Of a DNA stretch of 64,000 nt, positions 10,242-22,092 are shown one piece after another. The stretch is taken from assembly GCF_016808335.1 (NCBI RefSeq), contig NC_053150.1, positions 30,682,238 to 30,746,237 of the forward strand. Reading direction: 5' to 3'. The notes under the pieces are model-generated. The model saw only the letters and a list, made by a program, of their open reading frames with translations. It ran no database searches and was not told the DNA's origin. The translations under genes were made by a program, and so were the position numbers. The stretch's first letter is position 1; every line of letters starts with the position of its first letter. The stretch comes from Panicum virgatum. Its lineage: Eukaryota > Streptophyta > Magnoliopsida > Poales > Poaceae.

Positions 10242-13200
10242 ATGTCTTCCGGCGACCGCTACATGGCCTACTCGCCGTCGCCTTCCACGGGCCCGCACTC
10301 CCCTCACCTCCCGCTCGCCGACCATGAGAAGTACGCTAGACGCCTGAGCCCCCACCTTTCGCCCCCCTGGTTCAATCCTTCTTTTCCTCGTTGCAACGAT
10401 GACTTTGTTCTTGTACCCCGTCGGAGGTTTGATCGGTCGGTCTGTGATCGGATATCTTGACAAGATTAGATCTTGGAGTCGATTGGTGATCCATTCCTGG
10501 TTTTATGACTTGGATTGGGTTGACTGTTCGTTGTGCTGAAAATTTCTAACGGTTCCGATTCGAGTGGTTTTAGATGATCAAGATGCAAGTGAATCTTTCT
10601 CTTTCTACTTAAGATGGAGCTGTATGCGAGACGGTGGCTGAACTGTGGCCGTCGGGTTGGACTTCTGCAGTTCTGCCTGTCAGAAGTCTAGATGTGTTTA
10701 TATACTGGGGAGTGTGGAACTTTCCTTGTATCTTGAAATTTTTATGAAAGATTATGCATTTCATTGCGAGTTTTTGCTTTTGATGGCTTCAGATGAGTTT
10801 TTGATTGGAAGTTAAAACATGTGCCTTATGTTTCTTTTGGTGAAATTGGTAAGAGCTGAGTTATTGAGTGAGTAGTGAACTGATTGATTTTTAGCTGATT
10901 TCTGTATGGGCTCAATCGATTCTAGTTGAGATCAACTATTGATATTTGATTGGTATTACAATCGGAGTAGTCCTGTCAAACTGAATAATTCAACGTGGTA
11001 GGCTGACCATCTAGACTCTACTTCACCACTTTGCTTCAATTCGATATTAATTCATAAGTGCTCGGTTGCCAATCTACTTGTAGATTGAACAAATCGAACA
11101 AATCCACCGATTCCACTTAAGCTGACTCTAAGGGATCTAGTCCCATGATTCGACATAACAGATCAATTGATGAGCATTCACTTTCCAGGTACATTGCGGA
11201 GTTGCTTGCGGAGAAGCAAAAGCTTGCCCCTTTCATGCAAGTTCTTCCATGCACATCTCGGTTGTTGAATCAAGGTAAATCATTATTAACACATCCACTA
11301 AATTTAGCTTCTTGTCTACCTACAAAAAGAGGCATAGTTATTTTCCTGAGTGAACAATTACTGTATGTGCACCTATCTTAGATGAACGAAATTGTGGGTA
11401 ATTAAAAATAATTATGCAAAGACATTCCGTTCTTGTTCTGTACTAATATTTCTTAGCACCACTATGGACATAAAATATGTCCCTCGAATTCTCAAGTCAG
11501 AGTTTTAGGTAGAAGGAAGAGCTTTTAGAAAGGCTTGTGTTCAGCACTTAGAAAAGTTCTCCCCAAAAAAAAAACTACATCCACGCGACCACGCGTGCCA
11601 AATCAAGCTCACTTGCTAACATATATGCACATTTGCGTTCTTGTTTGTTGTGCAAAATAGATGAAAGATAGCTGTTTCTAGAAAGGCTCCTAATATCTCT
11701 CTATGGTTGTTATGTTTATTTAACTAGTTCCTCCATTTTTTATTCCTTGCTTTTCTTTTGTCAAGGAATAGCATAGCTTTTAATTTCAGTTTAGATAAAT
11801 TTTGAATTATTCATTCGTGAACCCTTCAGTTAGTACTGGCAACTGACCCTGCTTTAGTTTCCTGAGCCAATAGTGCTGTCTTTTGATTGCGTATGTGTAG
11901 CTAATGGTAATCATGTCATGTACAGACAATGTTGCTTAGGAAATTTATGTGTGCTCATGATTACATTAGTATAACTGAACTTAAAAAGTGTTGGATTTAA
12001 GTCGATCTGTTTGCCTGTCGACTTCTGATTTGTTTGTTTCAATGTGTCATGCTAACTTATTGGTACGTGTTATGCTTGGTGTTCCAAACTGTGAACAGAA
12101 ATATTGCACGTATCTGCACTCTTGGGAATTCCTGTTTTAGATCAGCCTGGGTATCAGCATGGTAGCCCCCTTATAAACGGAGGAGCAATACCAAATGGAA
12201 GGCCTGTTGAAATGAATGATTGGGCGCCAGCAATTCCATCTGAAGTATGATTACTGACCACTGACGTAACTATTGTTATTTGTTCTTATGGTCTGTGGTG
12301 AATGTGAAAGATCTAAATGATCTGACGGTTGGTCTCTTGTTTTTGACATTTGTCAGTAGTGAATACCCTGCAATATTTTTTTGGTTCACGAGGCAATTAG
12401 CAACAGTGTGCTGTTGCCTTTAGTGATAAACTCTCGTCCACCTTTGAAGTTGATGAGTGGTTACACATTTACTTTTCAAATAGCCACAGAATTGTTTCAG
12501 ACTTGTTGACATCAAGAAAACGGTTAATTTCGAGGATGAGGAGTATCTTATTTTCTGTTAACATCTTTTAGGCCTTTTGGAATGGCATGACTTAAGAGGC
12601 CACAGGTAAAATCTAGCTAAGTTAAAATTGGCCAGATGGAAATTTCCCTGGTCAATTATTTGAAATTGTAATCCGCACTTTAAAATGGATTGGCTTTGTT
12701 CTTATTAGAATATATATGCTTTGGGTCATTAAATAGTTGCCAAAAGCTGGAATTTGGGCAGTTAAGTGCCAAGTTGCAGTATTGATATTTTAAGATAATT
12801 TTCGTCTTAGATTTGGCTGAATGTGCAATGAATTCAACAGGAATTACTGTACCTTGTGAAATTTGTGTGCACATATTTCTGGCCAGTTCTCGAGTGGGGG
12901 ATTCTGCGTCAAGTTTAGTTAGAATGTTCTTGTTTCAGTTAGTTTAATTTTTGGGGCCATATCTTGTTTCACATTTCAGGGGGCAGGCATGTTCCATCCT
13001 CCATCTAGAAATTGGCTCAGTCCGCAAGGCAACTCATCAAGTTTTATTGTGAAGAAAACAATGAGACTGGACATCCCTGTGGATAAATACCCTAATGTAA
13101 GATGTCAGCTTCTCTCTCTCTTATTTCCCTTATTTCACTTCAGATGAAATTTTCATGATTGTGGCATTATTCTTTGCAGTTCAACTTTGTGGGTCGACTA

Positions 13201-14281
13201 CTTGGTCCAAGAGGAAATTCCCTTAAGCGGGTTGAGGCAAACACGGACTGCCGTGTCCTGATTAGAGGCCGTGGCAGCATAAAGGATGCTGCTAAGGTAT
13301 GTTTGATCTTGGTTATAAAACTTTCCGAGTGACAATTTGAATTTGTGTCACTGTTAATATTCTCATTGTAAATTCATAGGTTACCATACACCTATCTTGT
13401 TTCTTTGTCTCATATTCAAAGTTTTATTTTCTTTGGAGCAAGATTTACCCTAATAAACCCTAATTAGCATAGGAAACTATGCTAGGTAGAGTGTTTCATC
13501 TATGTGTTGGTTTGCCTATACATGACTAAAAATATCGATGGATTCCACCAAATTTGCATTCTGTGAACTTCGACTGTTACATTAACTGATGGCTTTCTAT
13601 TTTTTGTGTATGGTCAGATTCAAAGTTTATCAACTGCAGCAAGCTATACTTCATTTGGCAGCAAACTTGAATTATATTGTATAGGAATTGTCTATATGGC
13701 TAGTCCTTATATGTTAGTTTGTTTTTTTACATTATAATTTTCTTGTTCAGCTTATGCTTCCGAAACGTCTAGTATTTGGTATCTTGTCCAGATACTGTTA
13801 TAATGCCTTTTATTTGATTGTTGAGGTCACCTGATGCTATTGCATTTCAAAACTTGCAGGAAGAGCTGATGAGGGGAAAACCAGGATATGAACACCTTAA
13901 TGAGCCTCTCCACCTTGTGATAGAAGCAGAGCTGCCAGCTGAACTCATTGATATCCGTCTTATGCAAGCTCGAGAAATTCTTGATGACATGCTGAAACCT
14001 GTGGTAGGATAGCTTTGCCTATTGGCTTAATGAATCTCATTAAGTTCCATATTCAGTTCAACCATGTTGTAAACATTTTCTGGTCTTTGAATACCTTTTT
14101 TCCAAATGCTTATATGTTTAAACATTGCTAGGATGAATCAATGGACTTCTTCAAGAAGCAGCAGCTTCGCGAGCTTGCCATGCTAAATGGTACCCTTAGA
14201 GACGACAGCTCGCAGAAGTCTGGGTCGGTCTCCCCATTTCGCAACAGCATGGGCATGAAGAGGGCCAAGACTCGTGGTTAA
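10242..14281 (+). CDS. KH-domain RNA-binding protein of the STAR/QKI-like family (SPIN1-like)
   Basis: Seven coding exons with GT/AG borders join in frame to 282 residues: 10242-10330, 11189-11274, 12099-12244, 12980-13096, 13180-13296, 13860-14003 and 14132-14281. Residues about 30-60 ([20 protein letters not shown]) form the QUA1-like dimer region. The KH domain spans about residues 135-235, with the RNA-contacting GXXG loop as GPRG (155-158) in [15 protein letters not shown]. The C-terminal tail [20 protein letters not shown] is typical of plant members. The length fits the family (about 280-300). Proteins of this group bind RNA in nucleus and cytoplasm and affect splicing and flowering; rice SPIN1 is the studied case. 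The start was chosen because it splices in frame and has no upstream competitor in frame. Exon calls rest on homology memory and splice sites. Confidence 0.93.
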
Positions 14282-14624
14282 AAACTGTAAAGGTTGCCTT
14301 TTGACTCTCTTCTCCAAGTTGAAGACATCTCTTGTGTGAGATTTTAATTTGCTGCCTGATGTCTGAAGTATAAGTTGCAGTTGTGGCGAGAGAACCATAC
14401 CCCTGGTTGTGGTTGTGGCTGTGTAGTATGCCAGTGTTTACTCTAGACTTCTAATCTAGGGGGGAGAATGTGCTATGCGATTTTGGTAGGCTTGTATAGC
14501 TCAACATGTTGGTCACCTGTAGAAAGAACTGATTGTATGGAACCTAACTGGGTTGTGCTGTTGTGGCATCTTAGTGCACATGACCATTGTTGATCTGGAA
14601 AAGTTCTATGTTTCGTTTCTGCTA
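14282..14624 (+). other. 3' UTR of the KH gene
   Basis: This holds the transcribed tail after the stop codon. No canonical AATAAA was identified with confidence. The Stowaway MITE begins right after it. Confidence 0.4.
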
Positions 14625-14855
14625 CTCCCTCCGTTCCAAATTATAGGTCGTTTGACTTTTTTGACATCAAGTTTGACCGCTCGTCTTTTTCAAAAAATTT
14701 GTGCATAGTCAAATTTAAATCACTTTTGAAGAACTTGTATTGATAAAGCAATCCACAACAAAAGAAATGATGTTTTGCATAAATTTTTGAATAAGACGAA
14801 TGGTGAAATTTGAGGTTGAAAAAGTCAAACGACCTATAATTTGGAATGGAGGGAG
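14625..14855. mobile_element. Stowaway MITE (Tc1/mariner type)
   Basis: A 231 bp element with long inverted ends starting CTCCCTCCGTTCCAAATTAT. It is flanked by the TA target duplication (14623-14624 and 14856-14857). The internal inverted blocks AGGTCGTTTGACTTTTT and AAAAGTCAAACGACCT make it strongly palindromic. It lies just downstream of the KH gene. Confidence 0.92.
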
Positions 14856-14857
14856 TA

Positions 14858-15815
14858 CTAATGTAAGGTGTAAGAAGTAGCTTTATTGGATTATTTTAGG
14901 ACAGGTTCAGAATAGCTGAGAAGCGCATTGTTTGGGACTGGCACTAGCAGCGTTCTGATTAGCTGCCACATTGTTCGGGTAAGTACAACAAAATCACGGA
15001 TGCAGGTAAAAGTCCTTGAAATGGTTTCGTTGCCGAATTTTAGGATGCGATGAAAGCAATCATCGTAGCGGGCATATTCCTGGAACAAGCGAAGGAACAG
15101 GCGGCAGCTTCTGGTTGCTCGGCGGCTCTCCACCGTCGAAGTCCCTTGCCCCATCTACGGCTCGCGAGTAGGTGGCGCCAAGTCTACGGCTCCGCAAGTG
15201 GTAGCGTGTCACGTCTGTACCTCCCTTTTGACACGTGAGCCGTGCAAATCCCGGAGCCCACATGCATTCTCGCTTTCTGCTCGTTCGTTAGCTCGCATCG
15301 AATCCACCAAACAGCGAGAAATGGTAGGCGCCCCCCGGTTTCGCACACAAGTCTATGGAAAGGTGGAGGTTGATGATGGGAGGTTGGCGTGTACACATTG
15401 TGCGACACTCTGAATGAAGACGTAGTTGAATATGTGTCGATAATACGCTTGATTATTTGGTGTGCTACTATTGTTGTCTGACTAAAGGTTAATTCCTAGG
15501 AACGGACACGTATATCCTACAAGCCTGTTTATAAATTTGTTTTTTAACCATTCTCTAAGATGACAAGATGATTTTGTACATGATTCTTAGCTTATACGTG
15601 GAGTTGAGTAAGTATTACCTATGATTTTAGATCCTAGTATATATCTTAAACCGGTAATTTGAGCCTAGTATGTTCAGTGAAAAGACATTCACCCTTTTGC
15701 TTGCATTCACCTCTCATCAAGTTTGTTAACAGCATTACACATGGAGAAAACCACGAAGAAAATAATTATTCTCTACAACTTCATCAATTGCATCTCTAGA
15801 TCAACTTGATATGTC
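14858..15815. other. Intergenic region between the KH gene and AGPS
   Basis: No convincing gene or repeat seen. Short frames on both strands near 14890-15410 show no recognisable domain. Confidence 0.4.
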
Positions 15816-15971
15816 ATGATTTTAATACTCTTACTCTATGTTTTTTTTCTTAATTTTTCATATATAGTTCAAGAATGCCCAACGGTTTGTTATGACCTCA
15901 CACGGGAATCCACATGTAAAGTAGAAGCTACTTTAGATTGCATAGGAGAATGGAGAAAGTGTCAAGCCTAA
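15816..15971 (+). CDS. Possible small secreted cysteine-rich peptide (51 residues)
   Basis: From ATG at 15816 to TAA at 15971 the frame has a very hydrophobic N-terminus (MILILLLYVFFLNFSYI), like a signal peptide. A 34-residue tail with five cysteines in the pattern C-x3-C-x8-C-x7-C-x6-C follows, ending CIGEWRKCQA. That layout suits a secreted antimicrobial or signalling peptide, but I do not recognise the family, and five cysteines leave one unpaired. The T-rich stretch ending TATATAG just before the cysteine part could instead be an intron end, making this the last exon of a longer gene. Chance is a real possibility at this length. It lies about 0.53 kb upstream of AGPS exon 1b. Confidence 0.25.
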   Translation: MILILLLYVFFLNFSYIVQECPTVCYDLTRESTCKVEATLDCIGEWRKCQA

Positions 15972-16498
15972 CTAACAAAGCATTTTTATGGCATATTTGC
16001 TTAACAGCTATCATGCATTGTTTGTTATCTTAATATTGGACCTTCTACACATCATGACATGTACTTATAATCTATACTTACCTTTTATCGTGGAGTGCAC
16101 TACTAAGAGCTCATGGTTTGGCCTAGCAATACGACATTTCCCAATGTCGTATTATGCACTAGAACAAACTCTACAGCTAACTTGTACGCATGCTAATTTT
16201 TTCAAAGCAAACTTGTTTCATCACATTAAGAAAACCGACGGTGTCATATAAAAACGACAAAAGCTTCATGCTTCCAAACCCATAGTATGTGTCTTACTCC
16301 GAAAGTTGATGGTGTATAAGAACAAATCATACAACTTGTTATACTTTTGATAACAAACTTCTTTTGTCAAGTAAAGAAATGGCATCTTTTATGTATGGAC
16401 CCACAAGTTATTATGGCCTATAAATTAGAGAATAAGCCTCAATGAATACACAAAAACACACCTACATATTCCATTCTCATATTTCATAAGTTGCATCC
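15972..16498 (+). other. Promoter region and leader of the upstream AGPS first exon
   Basis: No gene seen. It holds the TATA box at 16419 and the probable 5' UTR before the ATG at 16499. Confidence 0.4.
16419..16427 (+). promoter_or_regulatory. TATA box for the cytosolic AGPS transcript
   Basis: TATAAATTA lies 80 bases before the ATG of exon 1b, leaving room for a leader of about 50 bases. A prolamin-box-like TGTAAAG lies further up at 15915-15921; a single 7-mer could be chance. Confidence 0.55.
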
Positions 16499-19400
16499 AT
16501 GGATGTGGCATTAGGATCTAAAGCCTTCCCTTCACCCACAAATGCTACAATTGAGCAACCAATTTCAAAGCGTGACAAAGCTGTTGCAAATGATTCTACG
16601 TCCAAGCATACAAACCTCAATCCTAACGCAAACGATGTAAGTTATTTTATATTCATCTTTATATTAAAAGTATCGATAAACTAGTACCTTTGGAATAAAT
16701 TATTTATCAAATGTCGAGATATGTTATATGCAAATGAAATATGTTATCACAATACTTGGATGCCGTAAAGGACGAATCAAAAGAACAGCTAGTTTTTTGG
16801 GTCGCTTTTAGAAGAACTTAATACATATACTCGGTTTGTGCACAATTATTTCGTATGGCCTGATCAACATTGTTATGAACTTATATCCTCCTAATACCCT
16901 TTTCTATGTTTCAGCAGCGAGTACATGTTTTTCAGCTTTTTCTTACGCATGCCAAAAAAACCCTTTGTCATCCTATATCAACCAAGATCATTTGCTACAA
17001 TTAGACATAAATGCCGTGTTTAGTTCTTTAGGTGTAAAAATTTTGCGTTGGAATCTTGCTAATTTAAAGTACTAAATGAAGTCTATTTACAAAACTTTTT
17101 GCACAGATGGGTTGTAAATCGCGAGACGAATCTAATGATGCTAATTAATCCATGATTAATCAATAATTAGCTGATGGTACTGTAGCACTACTGTTGCAAA
17201 CATGGATTAGGTAGGCTCATTAGATTCGTCTCGCGATTTACAGCCCGTCTATGCAAAAAGTTTTGCAAATAGACTTCATTTAGTACTCCATGCATGTGTC
17301 GAAATATTCGATGTGACGGTTTTTATTCGTGTTTACGGGATGGGAACTAAACAGAGCCAAAGATACAAGGCACAGTGCAGACAGTGCAGTCTCTCTCTGA
17401 AAAATAAAAAAGAAATTTAAAAAGATCTAGGTACTGAGGGCCCGTTTAGTTCCCAAAAATTTTCACCCAAAAATTTTCACCTCCCCTTTGGACACATGTA
17501 TGAAGCACTAAATGTAATTAAATAACAAAACTAATTACACAGTTTGGATGTACACGACGAGACGAATCTTTTGAGCCTAATTAGTGCATGATTAGCCATA
17601 AGTGCTACAGTAACCCACATGTGCTAATGGTGCGGTCAAAGGCCTCAAAAGATTCGTCTCGTGATTTCCAAGCGGGTTCTGAAATTAATTTTTAAATTAG
17701 TGTTCGAAAAAACCCTCCCGATATCTGGTCGAATATTGACGTGACACCTAAAAATTTTCGCGTTTCGGAACTAAACGCCCCCTGAGCTAAAATCGCACAG
17801 CCACACGAGCAGTCTGACACTCTTGCCACCACTCCCTGTCAGACCATCTGTCAGTGTGTGGCCTCACTCCCCGATCCTTCGCCAGGCCACAGGCACCCCG
17901 TGAGCTCCGCCGCTCGGCGCCTGCCTCCCTCGTCCTTCCTCACTGCAGGAGCAATGGCGATGGCCGCCATGGCCTCCCCGTCGTCCATGACCATGATCCC
18001 CGCGCGCCACCACGGCGCCGCGCCATCCCCGTCAACCTCCGGCGACTCCTCGGTCCGCCGCCTCCGCGCGCAGCCGGGCCACGTCCGGCGCGGCCGCGGG
18101 ACGTCCGTCTCAACGGCCGCGGCGCGGCGGCGGCCGTTCGTCTTCACCCCGCGCGCCGTGTCCGACTCCAAGAGCTCTCAGACCTGCCTCGACCCCGACG
18201 CCAGCACGGTACGCCCCACTTCTTGCACGGGGAATGCGGCGTCTCTGTTGGCGCGCCTGGCCGTCCCTCTCCCCTCTCTCTGATCCGTCAGTCGCAGGTT
18301 GGAGGCGCATTTGCGTTCCTGATGGGAAATTGGGACGCGTGCGCAAAAGATTGCTTTTTTATTGCTTATAACGCGTTGCTCATCTAGATGTGCAAATCGG
18401 CGGCTGGGATTGTCGTCTTCTGTTCTCATGTCATGGGCACGTTTTCACAGTATGTTCTAGGTACCGATGAATGAGGCAATTTTAGGATGCTAGTTAGTTG
18501 TTGCGAGGTTCGTGCGGTTGATTACGGATTCCTTGTAGCCAATAAGAAAGGTACCAAGATGATGTCATGGCTGGTGGTCGTAGCTATTGGATCATTCTCT
18601 TTACTATAATAATCGTATTAATTTTGTTCTCATATGGTATTACTTTTGGGTCTGATTGAGAGATTATAATGGTCCATTTGTCATGATCTGCAAGTCGTCT
18701 CTGTTTTTTTTTAAACATGATCTGTTCTCTTATGTTATTAGTTTCTGAAGAGTGATAACAGAGTAGAGTTTCAGAGCTATATCAGCCTTCTGTTATCACT
18801 CATAAATTTAATGCACTTTTTGTTCAATTGATTTGTCTGGATGCAATTAACACATAATTGTTGGCTCAGAGTGTTCTTGGGATCATTCTTGGAGGTGGTG
18901 CGGGGACCAGATTGTACCCCCTGACAAAGAAGCGTGCCAAGCCTGCAGTGCCATTGGGTGCCAACTACAGGCTGATTGATATCCCTGTCAGCAATTGTCT
19001 CAACAGCAACATCTCAAAGATCTATGTGCTGACACAGTTCAACTCTGCTTCTCTCAATCGTCACCTCTCAAGAGCCTATGGAAGCAACATTGGAGGTTAC
19101 AAGAATGAAGGATTTGTTGAAGTGTTGGCTGCCCAGCAGAGTCCAGATAATCCAAACTGGTTCCAGGTATACCTACTAATGTACTGTGTTATCTGATTCT
19201 CTATAATGTGAAATGTGCTATTTCAGTAGCATGCGCGTCAGCGGTTTCTAACACGAGATGTTCTGCTTTATTCTGAGACTGCATATAGACAGAAACAAAA
19301 GGATACTGCTCTGTTCAGTCTGCAGGAATTTCATATGGTATATGAATAAGGTTTATATATGATATGATTATGCACTGGATGAAAATATATCATTTCAACT

Positions 19401-22092
19401 TTATATGCCAACCTTAGCTTCACAATTGTGTCACATAGTTAAGGCCAACATTCTATCTTTACAGTATCTATTGTACAAGTGTACAATAATAAATATTTCC
19501 CTAAAATAAGCAGCACATTTAACACCATATTCTCTTTTTCTACATTCCATATTCTCCCTATGCATTACATCAAATTTGTAACCAGCAGAAAACAATGATC
19601 ATTCCAATGCTGTCACTGAACATGAGTTTGATGTGTATTATCATGTCTCAAGCAAATGCATGCTTATCTACAGGAGATCTTGTTGAGAGTCCTTCACTAG
19701 CTTATCTCGAGTACTGATTTTCTTTTATATATTTTGTCCCAGGGTACGGCAGATGCTGTAAGGCAGTACTTGTGGCTATTTGAGGAGCATAATGTGATGG
19801 AATTTCTAATTCTTGCTGGTGATCACCTGTACCGGATGGACTATGAAAAGTTCATTCAAGCTCACAGAGAAACAGATGCTGATATTACTGTTGCTGCCCT
19901 ACCGATGGATGAGAAACGTGCAACTGCATTTGGTCTTATGAAAATCGACGAAGAAGGGAGGATAATTGAATTTGCTGAAAAACCAAAAGGAGATCAGTTG
20001 AAAGCGATGATGGTACACATAATTGTGCCTTTCTTTTGTAGCTAACTTAAGATATTCATTTTTGGACAATCATTTAGTGGACCTAAAATGTTCTTTAAAA
20101 TGCCTTCACACCTTATTGATGCCTAATTGATGTAGGTTGATACCACTATACTTGGCCTTGATGATGTGAGAGCAAAGGAAATGCCTTATATTGCTAGCAT
20201 GGGTATCTATGTTTTTAGCAAAGATGTAATGCTCCAGCTCCTCCGTGAACAATTCCCTGGAGCCAATGACTTTGGAAGTGAGGTTATTCCAGGTGCAACA
20301 AGTATTGGAAAGAGGGTATGGAAACATCATTGAATCTTTAGCTGTTTGTTTTCTACTGATATTTTTTAAATTACCATAATATAATAGCATTTGATGGCTT
20401 TTTTCACAAAAATGCCATGACACCCTGATATTTCGTTTTATAGAGCAGCATGCTATTATTAGACACTTACATTGGAGTGCATATTTGTAGTTTATGTGCA
20501 TTAAGTTCTGCTTAAGAACAGTGTGCTAGATGCTAGTCTGGTGGTGGTGTGGGTTGGTGCCTATCGCTCAGTCATCAACTAGCAACTAAGATATGCTATT
20601 GTTATCTCAGGTGCAAGCTTATCTGTATGATGGTTACTGGGAAGATATTGGTACCATTGAGGCATTTTATAACGCAAACTTGGGAATTACCAAGAAGCCA
20701 ATACCAGATTTTAGGTATGCTTTCTCGTCTCACTATGCTGCAGTCTAAGATTACAAAGCTGCATATATGTCAAGTCTTACAATTTCCGTTAGCCTTTTAT
20801 GATGTTTTGTTTGCCTTCAATATGAATGCAGCTTCTATGACCGTTCGGCTCCAATTTATACACAACCTCGACATCTGCCACCTTCGAAGGTTCTTGATGC
20901 TGATGTGACAGACAGTGTTATTGGTGAAGGATGTGTTATTAAAGTAGGCCCTTGTTTTACTGCAGCATATTTCAATACCTTTTTATTTGCACTTTATATT
21001 TCCTCCAATGTAACTTATCATAGTTCATTTGCTAAATCCTTTGTCTGCATGTAGAACTGTAAGATACACCATTCTGTAGTTGGACTCCGATCTTGCATAT
21101 CTGAGGGTGCTATCATAGAGGACACTTTACTAATGGGTGCTGACTACTATGAGGTAAATTATATACAAGTTTATGTGTATGCTTCTGTCCGTTAGAGAAC
21201 TCAAACCATTGGTTTTCTTTTTCGCCAGACTGAAGCTAACAAGAAACTCCTTGCTGAAAAAGGTGGCATTCCCATTGGTATTGGGAAGAATTCACACATC
21301 AGAAGAGCTATTATTGACAAGAATGCTCGAATTGGAGACAATGTGAAGGTATTCCAAACAGATAGTCTTACATTGGATAATCTTATGGTCTCTATTTTCT
21401 TTATTCCTTGGGATCTTACATAATATGTGCTTGATATGTTGTTTTCTCCTGGCAATTTCTGCACTTGTTTTGAAAAAAAAATGTTAATTTAAAATCTGAA
21501 TACATGTTCTTTCATCATTTTGCATGGAAGATAGCTTATATAATATGATTGCGTACACTTATCTTTGCCTGCATAATTTTTCATTTTAACCCTTCACCTG
21601 TATTTAATTGAGGTTATCAAGATGAAGTTCTGTGTTCCAAAAGATAAAGCTGTCAACAAGTCATATATCAGTTTCTTGTTGTAAAAATTATAAAATAAAA
21701 AAATCTGAAATGCAGAAATACATATCAAGCTTTGCAGTACTATTCATGCATATCCATTCAAGTTCCATCCAGAAAAACCTGGCATATCCTGATCCAGTTG
21801 TTTCACTGCTCTGTTATCGCCATTGTTTGACAGACCTGTTGTTGCATTTGATTGTTCTTAACTTGTGAGCAGAAGAGTCTGATCATCTGAATAGTTCTGA
21901 ACTTGTGATTCACATCACATTATGAGACTATTTCTTTAGCGGAGATTGTTCTCACATGACTTGTTGATTTTGTAGATAATCAATGTTGACAATGTTCAAG
22001 AAGCTGCAAGGGAGACAGATGGGTACTTCATCAAAGGTGGAATAGTTACCGTGATCAAGGATGCTTTGCTCCCAAGTGGAACAGTTATATGA
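16499..22092 (+). CDS. AGPS2: ADP-glucose pyrophosphorylase small subunit, cytosolic isoform (first exon 1b)
   Basis: First exon 16499-16636 encodes 46 residues starting [17 protein letters not shown] and containing [15 protein letters not shown] recognise this as the N-terminus of the maize Brittle2-type cytosolic small subunit. It ends AAT GAT followed by a GTAAGT donor, in phase 0, and joins in frame to the shared exon 2 at 18870. The predicted protein has 478 residues, close to maize BT2. It has no plastid transit peptide and no cysteine in the N-terminal part, so the redox bridge of the leaf enzyme cannot form. In cereals this isoform works in the endosperm cytosol and makes ADP-glucose for starch. 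The intron from exon 1b to exon 2 is 2.2 kb and contains exon 1a and two MITEs. Use of both starts is inferred from family knowledge. Confidence 0.85.
17013..17358. mobile_element. MITE with long inverted arms, upstream of the plastid AGPS exon
   Basis: The termini GCCGTGTTTAGTTC and GAACTAAACAGAGCC are inverted repeats. Inner arms of about 65 bases (around TAAATCGCGAGACGAATCTA and its complement) make a large hairpin. No clean target duplication was found. The inner block ATTAGATTCGTCTCGCGA recurs in two other elements of this window (17439-17781 in variant form, 36396-36718). The superfamily is uncertain. Confidence 0.75.
17439..17781. mobile_element. MITE next to the plastid AGPS promoter
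   Basis: The termini GGCCCGTTTAGTTCC and GGAACTAAACGCCCC are inverted repeats flanked by CTGAG on both sides (17434-17438 and 17782-17786). Inner motifs GACGAGACGAATCTTTTGAG and AAAAGATTCGTCTCGTGA are inverted copies. It ends only 172 bases before the ATG of exon 1a, so it borders or forms part of that promoter. Confidence 0.8.
17954..22092 (+). CDS. AGPS2: ADP-glucose pyrophosphorylase small subunit, plastid isoform (first exon 1a)
   Basis: The enzyme makes ADP-glucose and PPi from glucose-1-phosphate and ATP, the committed step of starch synthesis. Nine exons (17954-18208, 18870-19166, 19743-20012, 20136-20315, 20611-20714, 20832-20943, 21055-21153, 21229-21348, 21976-22092) join in frame to 517 residues. 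Exon 1a encodes a Ser/Arg/Ala-rich transit peptide and then [16 protein letters not shown]. The cysteine of that segment forms the bridge between small subunits in redox control (family knowledge). Exon 2 carries the nucleotide-binding [20 protein letters not shown] and exon 3 the [11 protein letters not shown] catalytic region. The C-terminal beta-helix domain ends [11 protein letters not shown]. The frame is intact. A near-cognate GTG start upstream at 17858 was not used, because the ATG at 17954 begins a typical transit peptide. The protein looks panicoid rather than rice-like by recall. Confidence 0.95.

Noticed and set aside
16499..17004. A two-exon hypothetical gene joining 16636 to 16915 (75 codons)
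   Set aside because: The first exon was then recognised as the AGPS cytosolic first exon, which joins in frame to 18870.
17858..17953. N-terminal extension of AGPS exon 1a from 17858
   Set aside because: The codon there is GTG; the ATG at 17954 starts a normal transit peptide.
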